Assembly (NCBI GenBank): GCA_902788975.1 | Contig: CADAMI010000002.1 | Location: 1-51,967, forward strand | Direction: 5' to 3' | DNA length: 51,967 nucleotides | Source: an uncultured Erysipelotrichaceae bacterium | Lineage (GTDB): Bacteria; Bacillota_I; Bacilli_A; RF39; UBA660 | In this document: piece after piece, positions 39,772 to 47,586 of the stretch | Numbering within the stretch: the first letter of the stretch is position 1 | Layout of the letters: each line of letters begins with the position of its first letter | Made by a program: the position numbers and the translations under genes | Notes under the pieces: model-generated | Told to the model about the DNA's origin: nothing | The model's input: only the letters and a program-made list of their open reading frames with translations | The model's database searches: none

Positions 39772-40452
39772 ATGGACTATGAACTAAAATGTGGTTATGA
39801 TTATTTAGAAATTTTCTTTTCAGTTAGAGAAGAAAGATTAGAATATTTAAATAATAATTACAAATATCAAGATATATTGTTTAGGCAAAATAAAGGTAAT
39901 ATTCCTGTTAAAAGTGAATTGTTAAATATATATGAAAATGATAGAGAAATATTTGATAGTGTTATAGGGACTTTTTGCAACATAAGGCTTGTAAGTAATT
40001 GTTTATATGAATTTAATATTGCTGATATATATAAATTAAAGATTAACGAAATAAAGAAAATTGCAAAAGAAATTTTTAACAGATATAATGCTACTAATAT
40101 ATTTTTTAATGATGGAAATAAAATCTTTATTAATAAAACTGGTATAGATGAAGTAATCACAAAAATTTATGAAAGTAGAGAGCAAAGAAAATATTTAATT
40201 CAGCATTTAATTATAATAGCAAATATGTGTAATATAGTGGAACATGGCATATTAGTAAATCAAGCATTAGAATTTAAAGGTAGAGACAAGTACAATAATT
40301 GGAATTATTATCTTGATGTAGTTAATATAACTGGTGAATTATACATTTTAGTATATGATGTCGTGTCAATGACAAATGGCGAAAATCATTATAGAGTACA
40401 AAAAATAGAAAAAATAAAAAAACAGAGATTTCCACTGGGAGTACAAAAATAG
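39772..40452 (+). CDS. Unknown protein, C-terminus resembles BECR-type (PBECR) nuclease domains
   Basis: This protein of about 226 aa has no signal peptide or membrane segment. I do not recognise the N-terminal 130 residues. The C-terminal 75 residues contain L-E-F-K-G-R-D-K-Y-N-N-W-N-Y-Y, then beta strands and E-N-H-Y-R-V-Q-K-I. This recalls the phage-associated Barnase/EndoU/ColicinE5-D/RelE-like nuclease fold, where a late His-Tyr motif is usual; this is a weak resemblance. GGTGA (39763-39767) selects ATG 39772; ATG 39757 would be almost leaderless. It shares the promoter element with the type I toxin-like genes, and a convergent small RNA overlaps its stop codon. Confidence 0.5.
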   Translation: MDYELKCGYDYLEIFFSVREERLEYLNNNYKYQDILFRQNKGNIPVKSELLNIYENDREIFDSVIGTFCNIRLVSNCLYEFNIADIYKLKINEIKKIAKEIFNRYNATNIFFNDGNKIFINKTGIDEVITKIYESREQRKYLIQHLIIIANMCNIVEHGILVNQALEFKGRDKYNNWNYYLDVVNITGELYILVYDVVSMTNGENHYRVQKIEKIKKQRFPLGVQK

Positions 40453-40484
40453 CACCTTACCAGTTTCCAAAATCTCTGTTCTTG
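40411..40484 (-). ncRNA. Putative antisense small RNA overlapping the 3' end of the 39772 gene
   Basis: Minus-strand promoter TTGACT (40518-40513), 17 nt, TATATT (40495-40490); start near 40484. The RNA would be about 75 nt: AACAGAGATTT (complement of 40480-40470) pairs with AAATCTCTGTT (40431-40421), with an inner ACTGG/CCAGT stem. A T-rich tail follows (top A-runs 40411-40420). The stop codon of the sense gene lies in its loop. Confidence 0.6.
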
Positions 40485-40597
40485 GTTATAATATAGCATA
40501 ATTAAATAAGAAAGTCAATGCTTAAAAATGAAATCATAATAGTCAAAAATGAATATATAAAAGATAATATAAATGCTGATAGGCTAGAAAAGATTTA

Positions 40598-40646
40598 TGA
40601 AAAAAGAACCCAAGTACGAATATAACTTCGTAGTTGGATTCATCTA
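40598..40646 (-). ncRNA. Possible second short minus-strand RNA (hairpin-terminator)
   Basis: Minus-strand TTGACA (40680-40675), 17 nt, CATATT (40657-40652). Then follows a hairpin GAATCCAACTACGAA with TTCGTACTTGGGTTC (complement of 40641-40627 and 40620-40606) and six Ts. The 314-nt gap 40453-40766 otherwise shows no gene. Confidence 0.4.
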
Positions 40647-40766
40647 TGTTCAATATGTCATAATCTAATATAAATGTCAATTATGATATATCTAATAATA
40701 GTAATATGCAAGAAAAAGAAAAAAAATACTTAAAAATAGTTTATAATAATTATATGAGGTGATTTA

Positions 40767-41447
40767 ATGAAGGTAATTACTAATATGTTATTTAAGAAAC
40801 AAGATCTTAAATATCGAGAATTTACGGCTAAATCAATACCTAATATAAGTATAGATAAGATTATTGGAGTACGTATTCCGGGTATTAGAGTATTAGCTAA
40901 AGAAATAAAAGATTGTGAATATATAGATGAATTTCTAAATGAATTACCTCATGGGTATCAGGAAGAGAATTTGTTACATGGAATAATACTTAGTTATTAT
41001 AAAGATATTGATTTATTACTTAAGAAATTAGATATATTCTTAAAGTATACAGATAATTGGGCAGTAACAGATATTATTAGTCCTAAGATATTTAAAAAGT
41101 ATCCGGATAAAGTATATAAATATATTGTTAAATGGGTAAATAGTAAAGATGAATATAAAATTAGATTTGGGGTAGTTAGTTTATTACAATTTTATTTAGA
41201 TGATAATTATAATAAAAATATTTTATGGTTAGTTAAAAATATTAAAAGTGAATCATATTATGTCAAGATGGCAATTGCTTGGTTTTATTCTTTTGCTTTG
41301 ATAAAACAATATGATGATACGATTATATTATTTCAGGATAAATGTTTAGATAAATGGATTCATAATAAGAGCATTCAGAAAGCAATAGAGAGTTATAGAA
41401 TTAGTGATGATAAAAAAGAATATTTAAAAAGTTTAAAAATAAAGTAG
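40767..41447 (+). CDS. AlkD-like DNA alkylation repair protein
   Basis: This 226-aa all-helical protein matches the DNA alkylation repair (AlkD/AlkC-like HEAT-repeat) family. Evidence includes I-I-G-V-R-I-P-G-I-R-V-L-A-K-E near residue 31, E-E-N-L-L-H-G near 66, and T-D-N-W-A-V-T-D near 105 with the conserved W and D that approach the damaged base. F-G-V-V-S-L-L follows near 135. AlkD removes cationic alkylated purines without base flipping. ATG 40767 is preceded by GAGGTGAT. The PLC-like gene follows after 8 nt, giving a short operon. Confidence 0.85.
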   Translation: MKVITNMLFKKQDLKYREFTAKSIPNISIDKIIGVRIPGIRVLAKEIKDCEYIDEFLNELPHGYQEENLLHGIILSYYKDIDLLLKKLDIFLKYTDNWAVTDIISPKIFKKYPDKVYKYIVKWVNSKDEYKIRFGVVSLLQFYLDDNYNKNILWLVKNIKSESYYVKMAIAWFYSFALIKQYDDTIILFQDKCLDKWIHNKSIQKAIESYRISDDKKEYLKSLKIK

Positions 41448-41455
41448 GTGATATT

Positions 41456-42214
41456 ATGCCAGGATTTGTTAGCCATACAGTAATGGCTAGAGATGTATAT
41501 AATACTATAGATAAAAATAAAGTTGATATAGATTATATGATTTCTTATTCTTTAGGGGGAGATTTATGTAAATATGCTAAATGTCGATATGATAGTCATC
41601 ATAAAGATATGGATAAGTTTATTTATACGATGGCTGATTATATCAAAGAAAATAATTTAGTTAATAATAAAGAAATTATGGGAGTTTTATATGGACATAT
41701 CTGTCATTATGTTATGGATTGTATGATTCATCCATTAGTGAGAATGATCGATAAGGTTTGTATTAAGAATAAACATAATCATACTTTAATTGAAGAATAT
41801 TATGATAGTTATTTAGTTAAAGAAAGATATGAAATAGAAAAGAAAGAATACTTAAAGAAAAGAGTACTTAAGGCTAAAGCTAATAGAAAAATATCTAAGA
41901 TGTTAGATTATGTTTATACGAAAGTATATAATACTCAAAAAGTATCTATTTATTATAATCTTAATTTATTATTATATAGATTATTAAGTAAGATATATAT
42001 TATATTTAGTAAAGGATTTATTGAAAAGATAATTGGATTAAATAGGTTTTTAGATAATAATAAAAGTGTTGATATATTTAATGAGGATAATAAAATTATG
42101 TATAAAGATTATTTAAGAAATGAGTGTTCTAATAGTTTAATGTCTTTATATGAAGAAAGTATAGATGTAGCTAGGGAATATATTAAAAATATAAATAATT
42201 ATCTGAATATTTGA
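41456..42214 (+). CDS. Zinc-dependent phospholipase C-like protein
   Basis: This 252-aa protein belongs to the Zn_dep_PLPC-type family. Evidence includes P-G-F-V-S-H-T-V-M-A at the N-terminus, a middle G-G-D-L-C-K-Y (the D of the metal site), S-H-H-K-D, and G-H-I-C-H-Y-V-M-D-C-M-I-H-P-L with histidines spaced as in the zinc site. No signal peptide is visible, so unlike clostridial alpha-toxin it is likely intracellular; this branch is common in Firmicutes with unknown substrates. TAGGTGAT precedes ATG 41456. Its TGA stop overlaps the -35 of the next promoter. Confidence 0.8.
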   Translation: MPGFVSHTVMARDVYNTIDKNKVDIDYMISYSLGGDLCKYAKCRYDSHHKDMDKFIYTMADYIKENNLVNNKEIMGVLYGHICHYVMDCMIHPLVRMIDKVCIKNKHNHTLIEEYYDSYLVKERYEIEKKEYLKKRVLKAKANRKISKMLDYVYTKVYNTQKVSIYYNLNLLLYRLLSKIYIIFSKGFIEKIIGLNRFLDNNKSVDIFNEDNKIMYKDYLRNECSNSLMSLYEESIDVAREYIKNINNYLNI

Positions 42215-42239
42215 CAAATGTTTGTTTTTATGGTAGAGT
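42211..42239 (+). promoter_or_regulatory. Promoter of the 42263-42772 pair
   Basis: TTGACA (42211-42216), 17 nt, TAGAGT (42234-42239). The -35 overlaps the stop of the upstream gene. Confidence 0.5.
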
Positions 42240-42262
42240 ATATCACTCGAAAGAGGGGTATT

Positions 42263-42523
42263 ATGAATACTTTTAAGAAAGAAATAAAAAATAAAGATAA
42301 TAGTGTAGATATTGTTTTTGCTAAATCAAGTGATAATTATATTGTTATTATTAATGATAATTATAAATTAATTAGATTTAATAATAGTAAAAGTACATTT
42401 AAAAATTCAATATTAGGAACAGATATTGGAATACATAGTAAAGGATTTACCAGTGTAGTAGCTATATCAATAATAATTGCGGTTGGATTAATGGCAATAA
42501 TGCTTATTAATTTTAGAATATAA
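42263..42523 (+). CDS. Small protein with C-terminal membrane segment
   Basis: This 86-aa protein starts at ATG 42263 after AGAGGGG; longer upstream readings would begin inside the promoter. The first 60 residues are polar and probably a small beta-rich cytoplasmic domain (F-K-K-E-I-K-N-K, then V-D-I-V-F-A-K). A single membrane segment V-V-A-I-S-I-I-I-A-V-G-L-M-A-I-M-L-I lies at the C-terminus, which fits a tail-anchored protein. I do not recognise a family. A second small gene follows after 9 nt. Confidence 0.55.
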   Translation: MNTFKKEIKNKDNSVDIVFAKSSDNYIVIINDNYKLIRFNNSKSTFKNSILGTDIGIHSKGFTSVVAISIIIAVGLMAIMLINFRI

Positions 42524-42532
42524 GGTGTAAGT

Positions 42533-42772
42533 ATGAATATTTATTTAAAATTTAGAGAATTATTAATTCAGAATGAACTAAAAAAAGTAGAGAGTGAAAT
42601 TTCTAATTTAGAAAAAGGATTAGATGCTATTACTAATAATCCATTATTAGTTAAAAATATAAAATCAAGAATGAACTTATTAATACGTAAATCTGAATTA
42701 CTTGAATATGATTTATCTTTAGTCATGCAGGAAATGGATAATAGTAATAAAGATATTAAAAATAATAAATAA
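42533..42772 (+). CDS. Small coiled-coil hypothetical protein
   Basis: This 79-aa protein is charged and predicted helical: F-R-E-L-L-I-Q-N-E-L-K-K-V-E-S-E-I-S-N-L followed by a second heptad-like stretch. A short coiled-coil dimer is likely. No known family is recognised. It is the second gene of a pair with the tail-anchored protein at 42263, and a terminator follows directly. AAGGTGTA is its ribosome binding site. Confidence 0.55.
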   Translation: MNIYLKFRELLIQNELKKVESEISNLEKGLDAITNNPLLVKNIKSRMNLLIRKSELLEYDLSLVMQEMDNSNKDIKNNK

Positions 42773-42804
42773 AGAATCGTTATTTGACAATGATTCTTTT
42801 TTTT
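42772..42804 (+). terminator. Terminator before the RNase J2 gene
   Basis: AAGAATC (42772-42778) pairs with GATTCTT (42792-42798), followed by Ts. Confidence 0.8.
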
Positions 42805-42852
42805 GTTATAATTTCTTAGTCTTTATACTTTATTAATGAAGAAAGGAGAAAA

Positions 42853-44502
42853 ATGAGTAAAATTAATATATTTAGTCTAGGTGGACTAAATGAAAATGGT
42901 AAGAATATGTATGTTATCGAAGTTGATAACGATATATTTGTTTTTGAAGCGGGGTTGCAGTATGCTGATGAGCATACGTTAGGAATAGATTATTTTATTC
43001 CTAATATTGATTATTTAAAAGATAATAAAGAAAGAATAAAAGGAATATTTTTGACACATGGACATGATGAGAATGTTGGAGCTCTTACTGATATAGTTGA
43101 TGTACTTGATAATGTTAAGATTTATGGATCTAAATTTACTTTAAATATTGTTAGACATGAATTTGATAATTATAAAAAGAGTACTGATAATTTAATTGAA
43201 ATAAAAGAGAATAGAATTATTGATTTTGGTAATGTTAGAATTACTCCAATTAGTTTATCACATTCAATTCCAGATAATTTAGGATTTGCTGTGTATACAC
43301 CTGATGGAGTTATCTTTTATGCATCAGACTTTGTTTTTGATCAGACAATGCGTGGACCTTACAGAACAGATTTAGGAAGGCTTGCTTATGTCGGAAGACA
43401 AGGAGTTTTATGTTTAATGACCGAGTCATTATATGCGATGAATAAAGGATATACTTCACCAAATCATCGTATTAGTGGACTAATTAATAAGACACTTGCT
43501 AGAAATAAAGGAAGAATAATATTTAATGTCTTAAATTCCCATTTATATCGAATACAAGAATTATTTAATGAGGTATCAAAGACTGATCGTAAGATTGTGG
43601 TAATGGGAAAAAGGCTTCAAAATATTGTTAAATATTCATTAGAAAATAATTATTTAAAGATAGATAAAAAATTTATTGGTACTTTAGCTAATATAAATGA
43701 TCCTGATGTTGTAATACTTAATTCAAATGAAAGAGAAAAACCTTATGTTAATATGATTAAAATATTAGATGGTTATGATAAATTTATTAAAATTAATAAA
43801 GATGATACGATATTTTTAGCTACTCCTATATATGAAGGAAGAGAAAAAACATTTTATAGATTATTAGATAGAATAGCGATGATTGGAGCTAATGCGGTAA
43901 CATTACCACCAAAAGAGTATTTGTCATATCATGCATCTAGTGAAGACTTAATGATGATGATCGATTTAATGAATCCAAAATATTATTTTCCAATAAAAGG
44001 AGAATACTCAGAACAAGTAGCTAATGGAGACTTAGCTTATCAATTAGGTATTTCAAAGGAAAATATTATTCTTAAAGAAAATGGATATGTCGCTAGTTTT
44101 CAAGATGGGGAATTAGTTAATGACTTTAAACAAGTTCATACGGGAGTTATATCTATTGATGGAGAAAGTAGCGATGATGTTGGTGAACTTGTTTTAAGAG
44201 ATAGAGAAATGTTATCAGAAAATGGGATAATTATTATTAGTGCTACTCTTGATAAGAAAACAAAACATATATTATCAGGACCTGAAATATTAACAAGAGG
44301 ATTTATCTATGTAAGAGATAGTGCGGAACTAGTTGATGGAATTAAAAAGATATGTATTGAAATAATAACTAATAATGCCCATAATAATTATATTGATTAT
44401 AATAAAGTTAAATTGTTAATACGTGATAATTTATCTAAATATTTAATAGATGAGACTGGTAATAAACCAATGATTATTACGGTAATCCAAGAAATAGAAT
44501 AA
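42853..44502 (+). CDS. rnjB: Ribonuclease J2-type protein with degenerate active site
   Basis: This 549-aa metallo-beta-lactamase/beta-CASP RNase J protein acts in mRNA turnover and 5'-3' decay. The motif-2 sequence is T-H-G-H-D-E-N-V-G instead of the active H-x-H-E-D-H; this is the form seen in Bacillus RNase J2. The C-terminal His of J1 (P-x-H-G-E-Y-R) is replaced: F-P-I-K-G-E-Y-S. H-S-I-P-D and S-D-F are kept. J2 is thought to work with J1; no J1 gene lies in this window. AAGGAG precedes ATG 42853. Length is normal. Confidence 0.9.
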   Translation: MSKINIFSLGGLNENGKNMYVIEVDNDIFVFEAGLQYADEHTLGIDYFIPNIDYLKDNKERIKGIFLTHGHDENVGALTDIVDVLDNVKIYGSKFTLNIVRHEFDNYKKSTDNLIEIKENRIIDFGNVRITPISLSHSIPDNLGFAVYTPDGVIFYASDFVFDQTMRGPYRTDLGRLAYVGRQGVLCLMTESLYAMNKGYTSPNHRISGLINKTLARNKGRIIFNVLNSHLYRIQELFNEVSKTDRKIVVMGKRLQNIVKYSLENNYLKIDKKFIGTLANINDPDVVILNSNEREKPYVNMIKILDGYDKFIKINKDDTIFLATPIYEGREKTFYRLLDRIAMIGANAVTLPPKEYLSYHASSEDLMMMIDLMNPKYYFPIKGEYSEQVANGDLAYQLGISKENIILKENGYVASFQDGELVNDFKQVHTGVISIDGESSDDVGELVLRDREMLSENGIIIISATLDKKTKHILSGPEILTRGFIYVRDSAELVDGIKKICIEIITNNAHNNYIDYNKVKLLIRDNLSKYLIDETGNKPMIITVIQEIE

Positions 44503-44539
44503 ATAACATTGTCTTATTTGACAATGTTATTATTTTTTT
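44502..44539 (+). terminator. Terminator after the RNase J2 gene
   Basis: AATAACATTGTC-N6-GACAATGTTATT hairpin, then ATTTTTTT. Confidence 0.85.
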
Positions 44540-44549
44540 AAAAAAATAA

Positions 44550-44578
44550 TTGTTATTATTCTTACATTTTGATATAAT
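44550..44578 (+). promoter_or_regulatory. Promoter of the dockerin-bearing protein gene
   Basis: TTGTTA (44550-44555), 17 nt, TATAAT (44573-44578). Confidence 0.65.
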
Positions 44579-44610
44579 TATTTTAGATTTTATGATAGAG
44601 GTGTAATTAT

Positions 44611-45396
44611 ATGGACAATAAAAAGAAATTAATTATATTGATAGTTTCAATCATTGCTTTAATATTATTAATAATTGGTGGAACATATGCATTTATAACT
44701 TGGTCATCAAATGAGAATCAAGCAACAAATGTAGTCTTTACTGTAACACCAGATTTTAGTTGTAGTGCGGATGCGGGTGGACATATAACTAGTAATGATC
44801 GAATGCTAGCACCAACGGACTGTATGGATCCAGAGTATGCCATCCAAAGAACAATTAGTACAGGCTTAACAAATGAAAGTGATGGAAAAGTTTATTATGA
44901 TTTATGGCTGGATGTCAATAACATTGGATCTGGTTTATCAGGAAGCCAAAACTTTAAATATGCTTTAACACAACAAGCTGACAATTGTGTTGCTAACCCT
45001 ATAGTAACAGGTACGTTTAATGGCGTAACTAATGGTGATGTAATAACGTTACTCATAGGTATTAATAATAGTTATTTATCGAGTGCAACCGGTACTTATT
45101 ATTTATATATTTGGTTAGATGAGGCTGAGACTGACATTAATACGCAAAATCAAAATTTTGATTTTTCAATAAATGGAAGATGCTCTAATATACTTTATGG
45201 TGATGCTAATGGCGATGGTGAAATTAACAGTAAGGATATAACACGTATAAATAGGTATATTAATGGTAGTACTACAGAAATAATTTATGATGCTGCCGAT
45301 GTTAATGTGGACGGCGTAATAGATAGTACAGATTCAACTATTCTACAAAATTATATTAATAATAATGGAAAAAATATTATATTGGGTCCACATTAA
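44611..45396 (+). CDS. Secreted protein with SipW-type N-terminus and C-terminal dockerin-like domain
   Basis: This 261-aa protein starts with a signal segment (I-I-L-I-V-S-I-I-A-L-I-L-L-I-I-G-G-T-Y-A-F) of the SipW/TasA type. A domain (about 45-190) follows that is shared with the giant protein at 8841: L-D-V-N-N-I-G, K-Y-A-L-T, and Y-L-Y-I-W-L-D-E. The last 65 residues carry two calcium-binding repeats of a type I dockerin, D-A-N-G-D-G-E-I-N-S-K-D and D-V-N-V-D-G-V-I-D-S-T-D. It could attach to a cohesin-bearing scaffold, but none is in the window. AGAGGTG precedes ATG 44611. It converges on the sortase B gene. Confidence 0.85.
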   Translation: MDNKKKLIILIVSIIALILLIIGGTYAFITWSSNENQATNVVFTVTPDFSCSADAGGHITSNDRMLAPTDCMDPEYAIQRTISTGLTNESDGKVYYDLWLDVNNIGSGLSGSQNFKYALTQQADNCVANPIVTGTFNGVTNGDVITLLIGINNSYLSSATGTYYLYIWLDEAETDINTQNQNFDFSINGRCSNILYGDANGDGEINSKDITRINRYINGSTTEIIYDAADVNVDGVIDSTDSTILQNYINNNGKNIILGPH

Positions 45397-45435
45397 TTTT
45401 AATGAAAGTTTATATATTCAGTTATTTAAAAAAAA

Positions 45436-45469
45436 TAAAAATCGTTTCATTTCATTGAGACGATTTTTT
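45436..45469. terminator. Bidirectional terminator between dockerin protein and sortase B
   Basis: AAAAATCGTTTC pairs with GAGACGATTTTT; Ts follow on both strands. The end overlaps the sortase stop codon. Confidence 0.85.
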
Positions 45470-46385
45470 ATCTGTATTCAGCTTTTACCATTTTAGCATG
45501 GATGACAGCCCTTTTAGTACCATCATCGGAGCAGGTTGAGAGAGTTAATATTTTATCGTTTGTGGTTAATTCTTCATTAAAGTTATAGATACTTCTATTT
45601 TTTAAGGTATCTAAGAATTCTTGATGTTCTTCAGTAGTTTCAAAGTATGTTTTTAAATAATAGACTTCGGGTTTTATTTGATAGATAGAAAATATTTTCC
45701 ATATCGTGTTTGATGTTGGGGTAGATATTTTAATATATTGATTTTCTTCATTTGTGTACCATGATTCTTTTTGACACCATATTAATGAACCAAACATGGT
45801 TCTATTTATTAGATTGTGTCCATAGAGGATAGTGTTATTTCCAAAATAAGTAAAGTCATCACGATAGTCACCATAGACCCAACCACCGAAGTTACTATTT
45901 TTATTAAAGTCATGTTTTAGATAATATTCGTTATCATCTGCTTGAACAACTGAATAATTAACATTAGTGTTATTGACTTTTATCCAAGCGACTGTATCAC
46001 TATTTTTTTGTAATAGTTCAGTAAAATCAACATTTAGAAAACTTATATTGGAATATTTATCATTATCAGTAGGGGTATACTCTGTTTGATCTATTTCTTC
46101 TGCTTTTTCGTTTTCTAATATTTTAGTAGCTTCTAGAATGCTGGCTGTTAGTTCATTTATTTTTAATTTTTGGACATACCATCTAGTTGAAAGAAAGATA
46201 CATATAAAGTATATCGTTAAAGTAAGAGAAATCATTATTACTGGGATTATTGGTTTACCTTTATAAGTTAATTCTCTTCCTCTTTTAGGATCAATAATAC
46301 ACATAATACCTATAAAAAGATAGCGAGGTATAAGAGTAAAAATATTATATACACCTAGATAAAACCAACGACAAATATTAATCAT
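45468..46385 (-). CDS. srtB: Class B sortase
   Basis: This 305-aa membrane-anchored transpeptidase links substrate proteins to the cell wall or to pili. The N-terminus contains two hydrophobic segments (about 12-30 and 47-68) and a linker of about 60 residues. The class B catalytic domain follows: N-N-T-I-L-Y-G-H-N (His), L-T-L-S-T-C-S-D-D (Cys285) and T-K-R-A-V (Arg292). The W-V-Y-G-D-Y-R segment is typical of class B. AGGAGGT precedes the ATG. No LPxTG/NPxTG-type substrate is adjacent; the neighbouring dockerin protein shows no sorting signal. Substrate unknown. Confidence 0.92.
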   Translation of the reverse strand: MINICRWFYLGVYNIFTLIPRYLFIGIMCIIDPKRGRELTYKGKPIIPVIMISLTLTIYFICIFLSTRWYVQKLKINELTASILEATKILENEKAEEIDQTEYTPTDNDKYSNISFLNVDFTELLQKNSDTVAWIKVNNTNVNYSVVQADDNEYYLKHDFNKNSNFGGWVYGDYRDDFTYFGNNTILYGHNLINRTMFGSLIWCQKESWYTNEENQYIKISTPTSNTIWKIFSIYQIKPEVYYLKTYFETTEEHQEFLDTLKNRSIYNFNEELTTNDKILTLSTCSDDGTKRAVIHAKMVKAEYR

Positions 46386-46444
46386 TTCATATACCTCCTA
46401 GTATCTTAATTATAGCATATATTAAGAAAAAATAATATAATACT

Positions 46445-46472
46445 TTGAAAAAAAATAAAATAATGTTATAAT
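46445..46472 (+). promoter_or_regulatory. Promoter of the DUF402 gene
   Basis: TTGAAA (46445-46450), 16 nt, TATAAT (46467-46472). Confidence 0.6.
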
Positions 46473-46504
46473 ATGTTGTAGTTATTGGAAAGAAGGTGAA
46501 TCAA

Positions 46505-47044
46505 GTGAATATTAATGATATAAAAGTTGGAGATAGATTACAGATACAATGTTATAAACACGATGGTAGTTTACATAGAAGATGGGATGAAGCCGTTGTT
46601 TTAGATATATTTGATGATTATATGGTCTTTGGTAATAATAGAACAACAGTAGTTGATGCTGATGGAAAAATATGGAAAACGAGAGAACCAGCGGTAATGT
46701 TTTTCTTTAAAGATAGATGGTTTAATATAATTGGGCAACTTAAGGATTATGGAATATATTTTTATTGTAATATAGCAACACCAGCCTTGATAGATAATAG
46801 AGTAATTAAATATATTGATTATGATCTAGATTTAAGAGTATTCCCTAATGGTAGTTTTAAAATACTTGATAGAATGGAATATAAATATCATAAAAGACAA
46901 ATGCATTATTCAAATAGACTTGATTTTATACTTAAATATGAGCTTGGTAATTTAATTGATATGGTAAGAGTTAGAGAAATGCCATTTGATAAAGAAACAA
47001 TTAATAAATATTATGAAAAATATGTTAGTTTAGTGAAGGAATAG
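46505..47044 (+). CDS. DUF402 family protein (Ntdp-like nucleoside phosphatase)
   Basis: This protein of about 179 aa has the DUF402 core: an N-terminal barrel (V-G-D-R-L-Q-I-Q-C-Y-K-H-D-G-S-L-H-R), E-P-A-V-M-F-F-F-K-D-R-W-F-N, then Y-C-N-I-A-T-P-A and a Y-I-D-Y-D-L-D-L-R-V motif with the acidic metal-binding residues. It ends in a long helix. Staphylococcal and streptomycete homologues dephosphorylate nucleoside tri- and diphosphates. GTG 46505 is chosen because AGAAGGTGA lies just before it; GTG 46496 is inside that site. It is monocistronic. Confidence 0.88.
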   Translation: MNINDIKVGDRLQIQCYKHDGSLHRRWDEAVVLDIFDDYMVFGNNRTTVVDADGKIWKTREPAVMFFFKDRWFNIIGQLKDYGIYFYCNIATPALIDNRVIKYIDYDLDLRVFPNGSFKILDRMEYKYHKRQMHYSNRLDFILKYELGNLIDMVRVREMPFDKETINKYYEKYVSLVKE

Positions 47045-47075
47045 ATTATGTTCTATTTTTTCTTTCATTTAGGAC

Positions 47076-47104
47076 TTGAATATAACTTTGTTAATTGATA
47101 TAAT
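47076..47104 (+). promoter_or_regulatory. Promoter of the t6A operon (tsaE-tsaB-rimI-tsaD)
   Basis: TTGAAT (47076-47081), 17 nt, TATAAT (47099-47104). Confidence 0.7.
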
Positions 47105-47133
47105 TATTCTAGCAATACGAAAGGAAGATAATA

Positions 47134-47586
47134 ATGGAAGAATATAAATTGACAATGCGTAGTGAAGAAGATACTGTACATTTAGCACAAAATATTGAAT
47201 CAGAGAAGTTTCCTAATATGGTAATTTGTTTATATGGTGAACTTGGTAGTGGCAAGACTGTTTTTGCTAAATCATTTGGACATGCCATGGGAATTGATGG
47301 CGTTACTTCATCTACTTTTAATATAATTAAGGAATATAATGGAGAATTACCACTATACCATATGGATGTATATAGATTAGAGGATGGCAATGTAGATAAT
47401 TTAGGACTTGAAGAATACTTTGAAAAGGGTGGCGTTACCATTATTGAATGGGCTGACTTAATCAAAGATTATTTACCAGAAGAGAGACTAGATATTAAAT
47501 TTAAAGTTATTGATGAAAATACTAGAGTATTAATACTTAGACCACATGGGGAAGAGTATCAACGAGTATGTGAGGATATTTTATGA
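47134..47586 (+). CDS. tsaE: tRNA threonylcarbamoyladenosine biosynthesis ATPase TsaE
   Basis: This 150-aa P-loop ATPase supports the TsaB-TsaD complex that makes t6A37 in ANN-decoding tRNAs. Walker A is L-Y-G-E-L-G-S-G-K-T (about 33-42), the conserved V-T-S-S-T-F-N-I-I follows, and the switch M-D-V-Y-R-L-E-D and E-W-A-D-L-I segments complete the fold. AAAGGAAG lies before ATG 47134. The stop overlaps tsaB by 4 nt. It is the first gene of the t6A operon. Confidence 0.97.
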   Translation: MEEYKLTMRSEEDTVHLAQNIESEKFPNMVICLYGELGSGKTVFAKSFGHAMGIDGVTSSTFNIIKEYNGELPLYHMDVYRLEDGNVDNLGLEEYFEKGGVTIIEWADLIKDYLPEERLDIKFKVIDENTRVLILRPHGEEYQRVCEDIL

